The notes under the pieces: generated by a model
Database searches by the model: none
What the model saw: only the letters and a program-made list of their open reading frames with translations
What the model was told of the DNA's origin: nothing
In this document: piece after piece, positions 31,716 through 44,400 of the stretch
How positions within the stretch are numbered: the stretch's first letter is position 1
Layout: each line of letters opens with the position of its first letter
Program-made: the position numbers and the translations under genes
From: Pteria penguin
Lineage: Eukaryota; Mollusca; Bivalvia; Pterioida; Pteriidae
Direction: 5' to 3'
NCBI GenBank assembly: GCA_035048485.1
Contig: CM068587.1
Span: 55,532,288-55,596,287 of the forward strand
Length of the DNA: 64,000 bases

Positions 31716-34165
31716 ATTATGGTTGTTTGTCAGGTAGTATGTCAACTTGTACGGGCATTGATTGTCAGGTAATATGTCGACTTGTGAAAGCATTATGGTT
31801 GATTGTCAGGTAGTAGGTCGACTTGTCCAGGCATTATGGTTGAATGTCAGGTAGTATATCGACTTATCAAGACATTATGGTTGATTGTCAGGTAGTATGT
31901 CGACTTGTCAAAGCATTATGGTTGATTGTCATGTAGTAGGTTGACTTGTCAAGGCATTATGGTTGATTGTCAGGTAGTATATCAACTTCTCAAGGCATTA
32001 TGATTGATCGACAGGTAATGTGTCGACTTGTCAAAGAATTATGGTTGATTGTCATGTCGTATGCCGAATTGTCAAGACATTATGATTGATTGTCAAGTAG
32101 TATATTGACTTGTCAAAGCATTATAAGTTGATTGTCAAGTAGGATATCGACTTGTCAAGACATTATGGTTGATTGTCATGTAGTATGTCGACTTGTCAAA
32201 GCATTATGGTTGATTATCATGTAGTAGGTTGACTTGTCAAGGCATTATGGTTGATTGTCAGGTAGTATATCAACTTGTCAAGGCATTATGATTGATTATC
32301 AGGTAGTATATCGACTTGTGAAGGCATTATAGTTGATTGCCAGGTAGTATATCGACTTGTCAAGGCATTATGGTTGATTGTCAGATAGTGTATCGACTTG
32401 TCACGGCATTATGATTGATTGTCAGGTTGTATATCTTCTTGTCAAGGCATTATGGTTGATTGTCAGGTAGTATGTATACTTGTCAAGGAATGATGGTTGA
32501 TTGTCAGGTAGTATGTCAACTTTTAAAGGAATTATAGTTGATTGTCAGGTTGTATATCGACTTGTCAAGACATTATGGTTGATTGTCAGGTAGCATCTCG
32601 ACTTGTTAAGGTATTATGGTTGATTGTCAGGTAGTATGTCGACTTGTCAAGGTATTATAGTTGATTATCAGATAGTATGTTGACATGTCAAGGTATTATG
32701 GTTGCTTGTCAGGTAATAGGTTGATTTGTCAAGGCATTATGGTTGATTGTCAGGTAGTGTGTCGACTTTTAAAGGAATTATAGTTGATTGTCAGGTTGTA
32801 TATCGACTTGTCAAGACATTATGGTTGATTGTCAGGTAGTATATCGACTTGTTAAGGTATTATGGTTGATTGTCAGGTAGTATGTCGACTTGTCAAGGTA
32901 TTATAGTTGATTATCAGATAGTATGTTGACATGTCAAGGTATTATGGTTGATTGTCAGGTAGTATATCAACTTGTCAAGGCATTATGATTGATTATCAGG
33001 TAGTATATCGACTTGTCAAGGCATTATAGTTGATTGTCAGATAGTATGTCGACTTGTCAAGGCATTATGGTTGATTGTCATGTAGTATATCGACTTGTCA
33101 AGGCATGATGGTTGATCGACAGGTAATGTGTCGACTTGTCAAAGAATTATGGTTGATTGTCATGTCGTATGCCGAATTGTCAAGACATTATGGTTGATTG
33201 TCAAGTAGTATATTGACTTGTCAAAGCATTATAAGTTGATTGTCAAGTAGGATATCGACTTGTCAAGGCATTATGGTTGATTGTCAGGTAGTAGGTTGAC
33301 TTGTCAAGGCATTATGGTTGATTGTCAGGCAGTATATCATTTTGTCAAGGCATTATGATTGATTATCAGGTGGTATATCGACTTGTGAAGGCATTATAGT
33401 TGATTGTCAGGTAGTATATCGACTTGTCAAGGCATTATGGTTGATTGTCAGATAGTGTATCGACTTGTCAAGGCATTATGATTGATTGTCAGGTTGTATA
33501 TCTTCTTGTCAAGGCATTATGGTTGATTGTCAGGTAGTATGTATACTTGTCAAGGAATGATGGTTGATTGTCAGGTAGTATGTCGCCTTGTCAAAGCATT
33601 ATGGTTGCTTGTCAGGTAATAGGTTGATTTGTCAAGGCATTATGGTTGATTGTCAGGTAGTGTGTCGACTTTTCAAGGAATTATAGTTGGTTGTCAGGTT
33701 GTATATCGACTTGTCAAGACATTATGGTTGATTGTCAGGTAGCATATCGACTTGTTAAGGTATTATGGTTGATTGTCAGGTAGTATGTCGTCTTGTCAAG
33801 GCATTATAGTTGATTATCAGATAGTATGTCGACATGTCAAGGCATTATGGTTGATTGTCGGGTATTATGTCGACATGTCAAGGCGATATGGTTGATTGTC
33901 AAGAAGTATGTCCACTTGTCGAGGCATTGTGGTTGATTGTCAGGTAGTATGTCGACTTGTCAAGACAATTTGGTTGATTGTGAAGTATGTCGACTTGTCA
34001 AGGCAGTATGGTTGATTGTCAGGTAGTATCTCGTTTTGTCAAGGCATTATGGTTTATTGTCATATTGTATGTCGACTTGTCAATGTATTGTGGTTGATTT
34101 TTCAGGTAGTATATCGTTTTGTCAAGACATTATGGTTGATTGTCAGGTAGTGTGTCCACGTGTTA
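31716..34165 (+). repeat. 41-bp minisatellite, about 60 copies, with higher-order repeats
   Basis: Unit: TGTCAAGGCATTATGGTTGA then TTGTCAGGTAGTATATCGACT. Variant units recur in blocks. A 246-bp block (6 units) starting near 32525 reappears at 32771. A block beginning GATCGACAGGTAATGTG at 32006 reappears at 33114, 1108 bp later (27 units plus one base), with the same private variants (GTCGTATGCCGAATTG, CATTATAAGTTG). The array therefore grew by segmental duplication as well as by single-unit change. Confidence 0.93.
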
Positions 34166-34605
34166 GAAAATTGTCAGCATGTCAGATGTTTTGCCAGAAT
34201 GTTGTCCTGTCAGAAAATCATGTTTACATTATTCTTGACAAGTGGATGGCAGAAATGTACCAACTTACATAGATTTTGAGATTTCAATAATAAGTAAAGT
34301 ACTTTGACCAGTCTGTTTTTACTGCGCTCCGATAGGATTTATTGAACAATGTTTTCAGACATCATTGCTACATATATCGGAATACAGTTCTTGATTTTAG
34401 TCTTGGGTTAAGGTCATTTATATGGCATTGATAATTGTACATACATCCAAAACATTATAGTTGTGTTTAAAATAAGGAGTATCAGAATTCTGAAAGAATC
34501 TTGTATATAATATATTTCCCAGTTTTATGGTTTACTCTACATTGGGTCTTGTAGCAATTTGATTCTTGCATCCCGTCACTCAAGATCACTGTACTTACAG
34601 GGTGA
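34166..34605. other. Intergenic, no feature recognised
   Basis: AT-rich, with no coding or repeat signal beyond the end of the 41-bp array. Confidence 0.5.
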
Positions 34606-34755
34606 CAACATTTGCCTGATGCAACACACAAAATTTGAAGCTGGCATAGTCCAGTGGATGAGGTGCTCGACGACCAGGAGGCCCGGGTTCAACTCCCACC
34701 GTGGGCACACCGGAGTCTTCTTTCGGATGAGACAGTAAAAACGGAGTTTAATCCG
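34606..34755 (+). repeat. tRNA-derived SINE head
   Basis: GGCATAGTCCAGTGGATGAG then GTGCTCGACGACCAGGAGG and B box GGGTTCAACTCCCACC, followed by CACACCGGAGTCTTCTTTCG and GATGAGACAGTAAAAACG. This is the cleanest head of the main SINE in the window. It is truncated after the A-rich segment. Confidence 0.8.
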
Positions 34756-34824
34756 TTTTAACAAATTCAAGAATTCGTTATATCAAATTCAAAAATATTT
34801 TTGATAGGTCCTAAATGGGCTTCC

Positions 34825-35020
34825 GTACTACCGACTGAAGACAAGACGAATAATTGAGGTGACAATCGTTACTCAGTTGATCTGGTAAACCGGTTTACGG
34901 GCCCACCATCCCACTCACCACAAAAGCAGTACAATTAATGAACAGACATTTCAAACTAATCTTCCAGAACAAGCGCCAACAGGTTAATCACGAAACGAGA
35001 GATTTGTTTTCAAAGATACA
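34825..35020 (-). mobile_element. PLE family N2, solo 3' end
   Basis: The reverse-strand match to the N2 3' block includes GTAAACCGGTTTACGGGCC, CCCACTCACCACAAAAGCAG and the ACAGGTTAATCACGAAACG area. Confidence 0.55.
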
Positions 35021-35479
35021 GTGCGTGCGGTTATATAGAAGTAACCCTTGTTGGAGTTTTTCTTGATTTTGCAACAACTAGATAAACCAAATTAATTAAG
35101 GTTCTAAATTAACCAGATATATGGTATTATCAAGTCTCCTTTATCTCATTTGTTTTTCTATATCTGGAGTGTCATTTGTAATATTGTTAAACTAGATGTC
35201 TTGCATCTTTTTTTGCGAAACGTGCCTTTGATGTGTTATTTTATCATTGATGGAAAATGGATAGGTGACATGTGCGAAATTATGAGCATAAATTGCACGC
35301 CATTGCTATTGATTTCAGAGCTGTTATTTACAGCTTACAATTATTATATAACAGAGGAAGATAATTAACGACTTACATTTGCAAACATATGAAAATATAC
35401 GTCAAAATCGTGCTATATACACTTGTGGAAAAATGCTAAGAAATTGTAATCATTATTGTCTTTTTCTATTATTTTGCAG
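35021..35479. other. Intergenic, no feature recognised
   Basis: AT-rich, with no recognisable element. Confidence 0.5.
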
Positions 35480-35720
35480 GATTGTTCCGACAGGTATGCA
35501 TGTATGCAAGCACGGGACGGTTACTTTTCCCGGTCATCTGGTCTCACCTCAGTTTGATTGGGATTCGCATTAATCTGAATATGACATTGTTCATGATATT
35601 GTCCTTTTATTCCATGAACTTTGAGTTGTGGTTAAACCTTCCGTACTTTTCGTCGTTTACTTATTTTTGTAAAAAAAAAATACTTGTCATTCGATTTTGT
35701 ATAATTTGGAGAACAATACA
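35480..35720 (+). mobile_element. Diverged PLE 3' end
   Basis: TGCAAGCACGGGACGGTTAC, then TTTTCCCGGTCATCTGGTC and TCACCTCAGTTTGATTGGG, is a distant match to the N1 3' terminal block (AGCAAGCAGGAGATGCTCAC...CCGGGCACCTGATCTCAC). It may be a third, older subfamily. Confidence 0.4.
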
Positions 35721-36157
35721 AAATTTTCAGTACACCTCATTTCCGATAGTAATGAAAATAGTCATCCATCTAGGTCAGGTTTTCTCATAAAGTGTATGGT
35801 TTTATAAACTGCATCTTATACATGAAACTCGTTGAACAACTTGTTCGGTGTCAAAACGCAAGAAAATTGACTCAAAGCTGGTAATATAGAAATGAAAATG
35901 TTCTTTACCAAATAGAGGCAAAATAAATATTCCAGCACTTTTTTCACCTCTCTATTTATAAGAGAGTACTGTATCTATGCACTGATTAATTTTCGGTAAA
36001 ATTTAGGCTGTAAATAACCCTTCTTATCAAAACATTTAAAATAATTATATATTCAAATGATAATAAAATTCCTCGTGGTATGTTAATATTTTTCATTTGA
36101 ATTGTTGGTGTAGTTGAAGTTGCAACTCTGTTGCGCTGATTTCTTACATCAGAACAT

Positions 36158-36557
36158 ACTCTGGTCGTTACGAGACTCTTATTACCAAATATGATATCTC
36201 GTTATCCAGACTTTTAAATGATATTCTGGACTGAGACCGATTCCGATCCTTTTACACAGATTTGACACCTTCTATACTAAAAGGTTATCTACGTTGACTT
36301 CTCCATATAAAAATATAAATGGGATTTACACGACTTTACTCTTTCTGATGGGTATATGTGATGGTTGTTGTTAGCAAGCAGGAGATGCTCACTCTCCCCG
36401 GGCACCTGATTTCACTCAATCATAGGGGTTCACATATGCTGTTCAAGTAGACAGTTTTCGTTATTTTTTACTTGGTTTTGATTTTCACTGATTTTGTATG
36501 TCCTCTGGTTTCGTGATTTTCGGACTTATGGTTTGGATTTATCCGTCATCTTTACAT
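36158..36557 (+). mobile_element. PLE family N1, 5'-truncated 3' end
   Basis: Starts within the last codons of the ORF ([19 protein letters not shown], then DILD and stop at about 36232) and continues through the N1 3' UTR to the family terminus CATCTTTACAT. It contains the conserved AGCAAGCAGGAGATGCTCAC block. Confidence 0.8.
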
Positions 36558-37094
36558 ACTATTTCAAGCTTTTTTTCGCCGGAAAGCTGCTAATATAAAA
36601 CTGTATCGAATTTTTCGCGGACTACCTTTGATGTCATGGTTTTAATATTTTGACTTTCATTACTAATTATACCTCGTTCTGTGACTGTCTATACAGAGCT
36701 ATTCTTACCTTAGCTCTTGTCTGCCGTCTTGAAATATTTTTATGTGGACTGTGTAATGTAAAAATTATGGCAGATGAGACTAGCCAAGTGGGTTGTAATT
36801 CTCAATTGTAATGCACTCTGTTTGCAAAACGCATTCTGATTGGTTATACGTTTCCAAAACCTCATGGGGATTCGCATTAATCGGAGTTTTCTCAATGACA
36901 TCGCATGACTCATGACAATGTCCTTGATGCCGTCGTTCCACTCGTCCCCACATTTCTATCTTAAATAAGATTGGTAATAAAACACATAGATAAATATAAT
37001 ATAAATTAAGAGGTTACATTTCATAAGCTATCTACCTGACCGTTTGTCGGTCGGTCGACAAAATGCATTTGAAAAATATTCAGTACCTTTTCAC
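36558..37094. other. Between PLE fragments; mostly unassigned
   Basis: TGGGGATTCGCATTAATCGG at about 36867 echoes the 35480 fragment. The rest is unassigned. Confidence 0.4.
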
Positions 37095-37330
37095 TTCAAC
37101 GACATCAAAGATTCTGTAACTTCCATCAAACCCTAGTGTCATAAGTAGTCAACAATCTCTACCGGCATTTCCTTCCATGAATGATTGTCCTTGTTAAAAT
37201 GCTTACCACAGGCAGACCTATGATCATTCACTCTCATGTGCAGTGCATCCTCCATTTCCCCAATGTATTGTTTTTTACACCGTCTACAGGATATTCAATA
37301 CACGACATTATGGAATTCACAAGTGATGTT
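37095..37330 (-). pseudogene. GIY-YIG endonuclease remnant of a PLE
   Basis: The minus strand reads FHNVVY-stop-ISCRRCKKQYIGE, then LHMRVNDHRSACGKHFNKDN and HSWKEMPVEIVDYL. This gives the GIY (here VVYxI), a CxxC, YIG, the RxxxHR arginine and the H...H pair of the CCHH pattern seen in PLE endonucleases. A stop interrupts it. It lies antisense to the surrounding PLE pieces and differs clearly from the N1 endonuclease at 59357. Confidence 0.65.
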
Positions 37331-37478
37331 ATCCTATATTTTCAGGTCCCGTGATGAAACTTTTGAGAGTAAAGATGGTATGGGGTCGAAAAAACCAAGT
37401 CTGCATCGTTTGTCGGTACAAGTAGTGAATGAACCAACAGCTAATGATCAATCCTAGGTCTGACCATGTGATTGACCC

Positions 37479-37692
37479 TTTCTACTGGGTGTATGTGACG
37501 GGTATTGCTAGCAAGCAGGAGATGCTCACTCTCCCCGGGCACCTGATCTCACTCTATATAGGGGTTCACATATGCTCTTCAAGTAGACATATTTTGTTAT
37601 TTTCCACTTTTTTTCATTTTCACTGATTTTGTATGTCCTGTGGTTTTATGATTTTTAGACCTATGGTTTGGATTTATCCATCATCTTTACAT
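37479..37692 (+). mobile_element. PLE family N1, solo 3' terminal block
   Basis: TCTACTGGGTGTATGTGACG through AGCAAGCAGGAGATGCTCAC to the terminus CATCTTTACAT. The N2 copy A begins at the very next bases, so two PLE families are joined head to tail here. Confidence 0.8.
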
Positions 37693-39386
37693 TGTGTAAA
37701 AAAGAAGGTGTAAAAATACATGCCTTGAATGACTGGGATGACTGGAAAAGTGAAATTTTAAAAATTATCGATATTTGCATCGATAATTTTACAAGTAATC
37801 CCCATTTATTCAATCAACCACATCGTATACCAATCCACTCTATTAAAATGGCTGATTTACATAATATTTATGTCTTCGTACAAAGCTAATAATATTATCA
37901 TTGTTTGAAAAATATACTATATTTCAGTTCTTAAAACGGAATTGAACTCTACTTCTACGTCTGTTAAAACCCCATTGTTTAAAGACAAGATCCTATCTGA
38001 CCACTGTAAAGCCATGTGTGACTTCAATTTAAGCATTGATAAAAATGATCTTCCAACAATGTATTAAGTTCCAAAACTACAAAGAAATCCATATAAATCA
38101 CGTTTTATATCAAATTCTAGTCATTGCTCTACAACTGTGCTTTCTAAACATTTTACCTCCACCCTTAATGCAGTTAAAGACCATGTTATCAAGTATTGTA
38201 ATGCTGTCTTTAACAACAGTAACGTCAATTACTTTTGGTCTATCAAAAATTCTAACGAAGTCATTGAAAAATTCCGTTTGAGAAATTTTGATGGTAGTAA
38301 CGTTTCTACTTTTGATTTTTCGACACTATATACCTCTTTACCTCATTTCTTAATCAAAACCAAATTGCTGTCTCTCATCCGCTGGTGTTTCAACAGAGAG
38401 TCTAAATCATACCTCTGTACTTCAGTTACATCTGGATTTTTCTCTAACAAACAATATGATATATATTATAAATATTAGACTTCTACTGAGTTGTGTAATG
38501 CCATCCTATTTTTGATGGATTATATTTATGTACAATTTAATGACAAGACTTGTCAACAAATAGATGGGATTCCTATGGGCACTAACTGCGCTCCCCGTAT
38601 AGAAGATTTATTTTTATACTTTTATTGGAGAGACTTTATGCATTCTATTCAAACTTCTAAACGTTTCGACCTTATTGATAAGTTCAATGACACCTCTAGA
38701 TATCATGATGATATTTTAGTAATCGATAACCCTGAATTTGAAAACTATATATCTGACATTTATCCATCTGAAATTCAATTAAACAAATCCGATACTTCCG
38801 ATCAGGAATCACCTTTTTTGGACTTAAATATTAAAATTATTAACAACAATATTCATACCAACATATATGATAAACGTGATTGGATTTCCTATTGTAAGTT
38901 TCCCTTATCTAGATGGTGATGTCCCCAGGCTCCCATCATATGGTATTTATATTAGTCTTTTGGTTCGGTTGCTAGAGCCTGCACTAACGTTTTGGATTTT
39001 CACGAAAAAAAAAAAAAATTCAGATTACTTTGAAACTTCTTACTCAGGGTTATAGATAGAAACTTCGAAAAACGTTTGGTAAATTTTATAGATCTTATTC
39101 AGACATTTTATCTTAATTCGGAAATGTTACTTTTCAACAATATATATCCAGAGGAATTTCCTATCCCAATTTCTACGGTGATCTAGTGTACAAACTAAGG
39201 AGGGTCAAAGGTTCCGATAATTTCATATCGGCTGGTTCTAAGACTATTAAACGCCTTCGACATCGACAGTATGACCCCGAGATCATCGCTAAGACCATAG
39301 ATCTTGTATTGGGTCCCTCAACAACCCAATGCAGGCTTTTACTTGAGCGTTGCACGCTGACTATCGGGGCGGTGGGGACTTTATAA
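37693..39386 (+). pseudogene. PLE family N2 reverse transcriptase, copy A (degenerate)
   Basis: The RT region is broken by several stops and frameshifts, with the GIY-YIG end missing. Visible in order: DWDDWKSEILKIIDICIDNF; LPTMY-stop-VPKL then NPYKSRFISNSSHCSTT (fingers); [12 protein letters not shown] (motif A) at about 38310; [12 protein letters not shown] (motif B) at about 38555; SRYHDDILVI, where YIDD has become YHDD; SPFLDLNIKI; NIYDKRDWISYCKFP; and a C-terminal block VYKLRRVKGSDNF then GPSTTQCRLLLERCTLT ending at 39386. PLE RTs are related to telomerase RT. The A-run at 39006-39017 is one frameshift site. It cannot make a working enzyme. Confidence 0.85.
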
Positions 39387-39900
39387 CGGGCCTTGTCCAA
39401 ACCTTTGTAGAGGAAACAAGGTCCTGATCCTCGTCCCCTCTGACTGTTAGTCGGGATTCCTATTAATTAAGGATCTGAGCTCGCGTACAAACGGACAGAG
39501 CACGGTTTACTTATGTTGATGTCTCCTTACATATTTTTAATAGCAACATATTATTCTATAATTGTTTCCTGTGTAATAAATTTTTAGGACCTCTTTCCTT
39601 GACAAACCTGTTGATCTTTGTTCTCAATATGGAGGATTATCTATAAATTGTTGATATGTGTCCTTTGGTTGTGCTGCTTGCGGTGAGCGGGAAGGTAGGC
39701 GCCCGTAAACCGGTTAACCACACTAATTGAGTGACGTTTCTTACTTCAATTGACCGTCCTAAGTCGGTATCGTGACCGCAGCACAATCGAATATTTTTGT
39801 GATGTCGTTCCGTGTATATTATGCAATTGTCATTTTTTGTGTGCAGGTCCTTGGTGATTTGTGTCATACAGCTTTGTCAGATGTCTTCTGTTTTCTCTTT
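39387..39900 (+). mobile_element. PLE family N2, 3' UTR and terminus
   Basis: Follows the copy A stop. Marks are CGTCCCCTCTGACTGTTAGT, AGCTCGCGTACAAACGG, GTTGATCTTTGTTCTC, GGTGAGCGGGAAGGTAGGC, CCCGTAAACCGGTTAACCAC and GTCCTTGGTGATTTGTGTC. The same block recurs as solo 3' ends at 4541, 7335, 34825, 45060, 50120, 60555 and 63430. Confidence 0.75.
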
Positions 39901-40619
39901 AATGCTCTTGGGCGTTCTGCTTGCAACCTTAGAGGGCTATTAAAATGCTGCTTTCATACGTTTGGATTTATGAAGAGTAGGGAGATGTTTGTGTAAAATA
40001 GACGACAGTCCTAACAAAATGGGATGGGAAATGGTGAATAACACTATCTTAAAAGCTGTGTTCATGTTCTTCTATTTAAGCGAATTCGTCCTGTTTACCG
40101 ATCTAGAGATATTGTTATCTTTTTCACATTGTCCTAATTATCCTATTTGACAAAGTGTCTAATTTCAGGACTCCTAGTCTAATATAAGACATCATCGTCC
40201 AGCAAATATTTGGGAATTCCCTTAAAGACATGGGTAAATTAACAAGGCAATCTTAAGGAGAAAGGTTTAAGTGTAAAGGACAACATAATACATTATTGAT
40301 AAGATGTCGCACTATTCAAGTGAGTAGCAAATTTCATTGGAATTTTGTACGTATTGTGCTATTACGGAATATTAATTTGCTTTTTCACTTTAGCACGATT
40401 TAAATTCAAATGAGGATATTGTTATATTTTCTCCTGAACAGCAAATTCCCTCAGTGTAATGTTGAGTGTAATGCAATGTTTTGGAGTATTCATCTCTACA
40501 ATTGTGTCACTGGTTTATAACAGCGTTATCAACAATACGGTGCTGTATGATACGCATTTATTTGCATTGCAAATAAGATCTTTATTTCAGTTTTATTATC
40601 AAGGGTAGTAGTTATCCAT
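39901..40619. other. Intergenic, no feature recognised
   Basis: AT-rich, with no coding or repeat signal. Confidence 0.5.
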
Positions 40620-41174
<555 letters not shown>

Positions 41175-41401
41175 ATGTTATATTGGAGCGATATGCCTCG
41201 CAGAATTCATATTATCTCATTTGTTTTGCTGTCGTATGTTATGATACTTCACTCTGGATATTGCAGGGATTTTAAGATTGGTCTTTTGACTTCGAAAGGA
41301 TGCTGCTTGGACAGATTTGCTATAGAGACATCTGGGAGTGCAATATCCATGGCAATGGAAGACGCAGAGGCCCAAGGACTTCTCATGAATAATACGTGGA
41401 G
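41175..41401 (+). CDS. Receptor exon 1 (signal peptide, domain start)
   Basis: Residues 1-75 plus two bases of 76. Signal peptide, then [20 protein letters not shown] and [15 protein letters not shown], with an NNT glycosylation sequon. Donor TGGAG|GTAATA. Confidence 0.85.
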
Positions 41402-44400
41402 GTAATATAGTTTTCTTTATATTATACTGAATGAATGATACTTTTTTATCTCTATATAACTTCTATATATAATTTGTAGTGAGTGCTTCTTAGGTTATGT
41501 GTTTTCAAATTAGTACATGCAGGTATGTTGTGAACCAAGCACGGTCCTAGAATTTTATCATAAGTTGTAGGAATATATTAATAAATGTGTAGTTTTAGAA
41601 ATACTAGCCATTAGCGTTGACGAGTTCGACATTACGACGTCTTACATGTTCAGTCGAGTGCAGTCCTTATCTTATGTTCTAGTGCACTAGGTATAGATCT
41701 AGACAAGGATACTTTATGTTTGCAGTTCTGTCCATAATAAATATCATAAAGATTAGCGATGTGCACTCGGTATAGTGTTTACACCACCTGTGGGTAATGT
41801 AATACTGCATCTTACTGCACTTGTGACATAAGTTTCCTTTTCTCATTAAAACAAGAAGATAGAAGGAATCTATAAGTTTTTCAATTTATTCATTGATAAA
41901 TATTTAAAAACAATAGCAGGAAAAACATTGATTTAATTTCATTTGTTGAATGACAATTACTTCAGTTTGTGTCAAAACGTCTCGTTAATGTTATTATTCA
42001 TTTGTTTTGTTACTGACACTGCCTCGTTATTTTCGTAAATTGTAGTTACAGTCAGACACAAAACATAGTCTGAAGTAGCTATCATATAAAACCCACTCAA
42101 GTCCTTGTTGTCATGTAAAATGGCTTACATATTGATACAGGGGAAGACTTAACGACCGACATTTCTCATGAGAAAATAAGTAAAAATGTGATTAAAGTGT
42201 ATGTACTGTCCAATAAAATCAACAGAATAGACTATTTCCGAGTGAGGTCCAAACTGCGTATATTTAATACTTAAGCGATATTTTATTTATTATGTAATAG
42301 TCTTATTTTTGGTGACATGACGTCAATGCTTCTAACAAGTATGACTTCACAATCAGTTGTCCGTAGTCTGACGTGTTAAATCTAGGTTTTTAACGGTCCT
42401 TTCCGATTACTTGAAAATAGTCTATTAATGCATTCTAGAAAATAAAGCAGATTTCAAGTGTACTTTTTAACAAACTTGGCATCAAGTTTAGCAGCAGTAA
42501 TAAGAAAGAACAAATTCGTACTGAATTAACAAAATAAACTAAAAAAAAAAATCGTTACAAACTCAAGTTGAAATTACTGTCTTTAAGATTAGGACTACAT
42601 CCTACTGTAGATTTATATAAGTTTGACCCCAAGTCGAGGAAATAGGAACGTTTGCAAGTGTATTTACTAAAGTATGGTGTTTACCGAGTAGTCATTTTCA
42701 TGTCGTTCATTGAGCGTGCTTGTTTTACGGTTGTCCTTTGCTTGTTTGGGTGTAAAGTGATTGGCTAAGGTTTTGTGAAAGTGCTTGATACATTGACGAG
42801 AGGCCCTAGATTCGACTTCGGTAGCTTGTCGGTGTTCTGTGTCTCGGTTGAGAAAAGCTTGCTTATCGCAGTAGACTTTGGCTCCTTAAAGATCCATCTC
42901 TATATTGGATGGGTCTCTTGTTAATGTCTGAATTTCTGTACCATGCATTACATAGTGGCAATGACATACATGATTTCATTTATGAATGAAAAATTGTCGA
43001 AAATTCTAAGTAGTCAAACGACAATATCGAATGTGTTTGGTATGACATAAAACTCTTTGAAAGACTCTCTCTAGATTATATCTTACGTCACACCAGAGTT
43101 ATTTTCCCTGTGTGGTGGTGTGTAGTGTTTAGTGAATGAGGAGACCGCCACACCAGAATTATTTCCACTGTATGGTGGTGTGTAGTGTTTAGTAAATGAG
43201 GAGACCACCACACCAGAGTTATTTCTCCTGTATGGTGGTGTGTAGTGTTAAGTGAAAGAGGAGACCACCACACCAGAATTATTTCTCCTGTATGGTGGTG
43301 TGTAAGGTTTAGTGAAAGAGGAGACCACAATACCAAAATTATTTCCCCTATATGGTGGTGTGTGGTGCTAACTGAAAGACGAGACCACCACACAAGAATT
43401 ATTTCCCATGTATGGTGGTGTGTAGTGATTAGTGGAGGTGGAGAACAGTACACTAGAATTATTTCCACTATATGGTAGTATGTAATGTGTGGTCTAGGAG
43501 GAGAGGTCACATCAGAATAATTTCCTCTTCATGGTGGTGTGTAGTGTGTTGTGTAAGAGGAGAGGGTCACATCAGAATTATTTCCAATATATGGTGGTGT
43601 GTAATGTATTGTGTAGGAGGAGAGGGTCACATCAGAATTATTTCCCCTTTATGGTGGTGTGTAGTGTGTTGTGTAAGAAGAGAGGGTCACATCAGAATTA
43701 TTTCCCCCATATGGAAGAATGTAGTGTTTATTCAAGGAGGAGTACCACAACACCATTATTAATTCATTCCCCTTTACGGTGGCAAATTGGACATGACATG
43801 GATAATCTGAGAAAAATAAATGGCTGACTCGTCAACTTGACGTGCTAGTTTACGAGACGTACTAGAGATTTTTAAAATGTTGAGTTTGTATTGCAAGCTG
43901 AGTATGTAAATGAGATACACCTTCTCCTCTATAGATTATGTAATATGCAAATGAGACTGATAACCCCCTTTTTTTCTATTCCGCTAACAGCTTCTTGAAA
44001 ACTACATATATTTGCAATGAGAGAACCGAGTTTTTCGTTTTCATTTGAAAATTTAATGTCTTTGCCCATCAAAATAAAGTACATGTTTGTCATTTGCAAT
44101 TATATTAGGGCTAATGTATTTGTGGCAGATTTATTGAGCTGAGCAGGGAATATAATTGCAAAACCAAGTTAATCATTACTCGATACTTGTCAGTCTGAAT
44201 GCACAATACAGGTGATTTAACACGTTAGATCTTTACTTTACCGGCTAATTGTACTGCAGATACTATACACGGAGTATATTGCCATTTTCCAAAATGTCAG
44301 TTTTGTTCATGGATTAGAGGTCACAAGATACCCGAAAACGCCTTTAATTTGATTTCCTATTAATAAAGAGACAAACCTGTTTAAGCGACCGCTAATGGAA

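Noticed and set aside
31716..34165. CRISPR-like array
   Set aside because: Units are contiguous tandem repeats with no unique spacers, in a eukaryotic setting.
43088..43827. Frames of 77-140 codons in the 60-bp array
   Set aside because: The open frames follow from a repeat period divisible by three. No start or splice evidence was seen.
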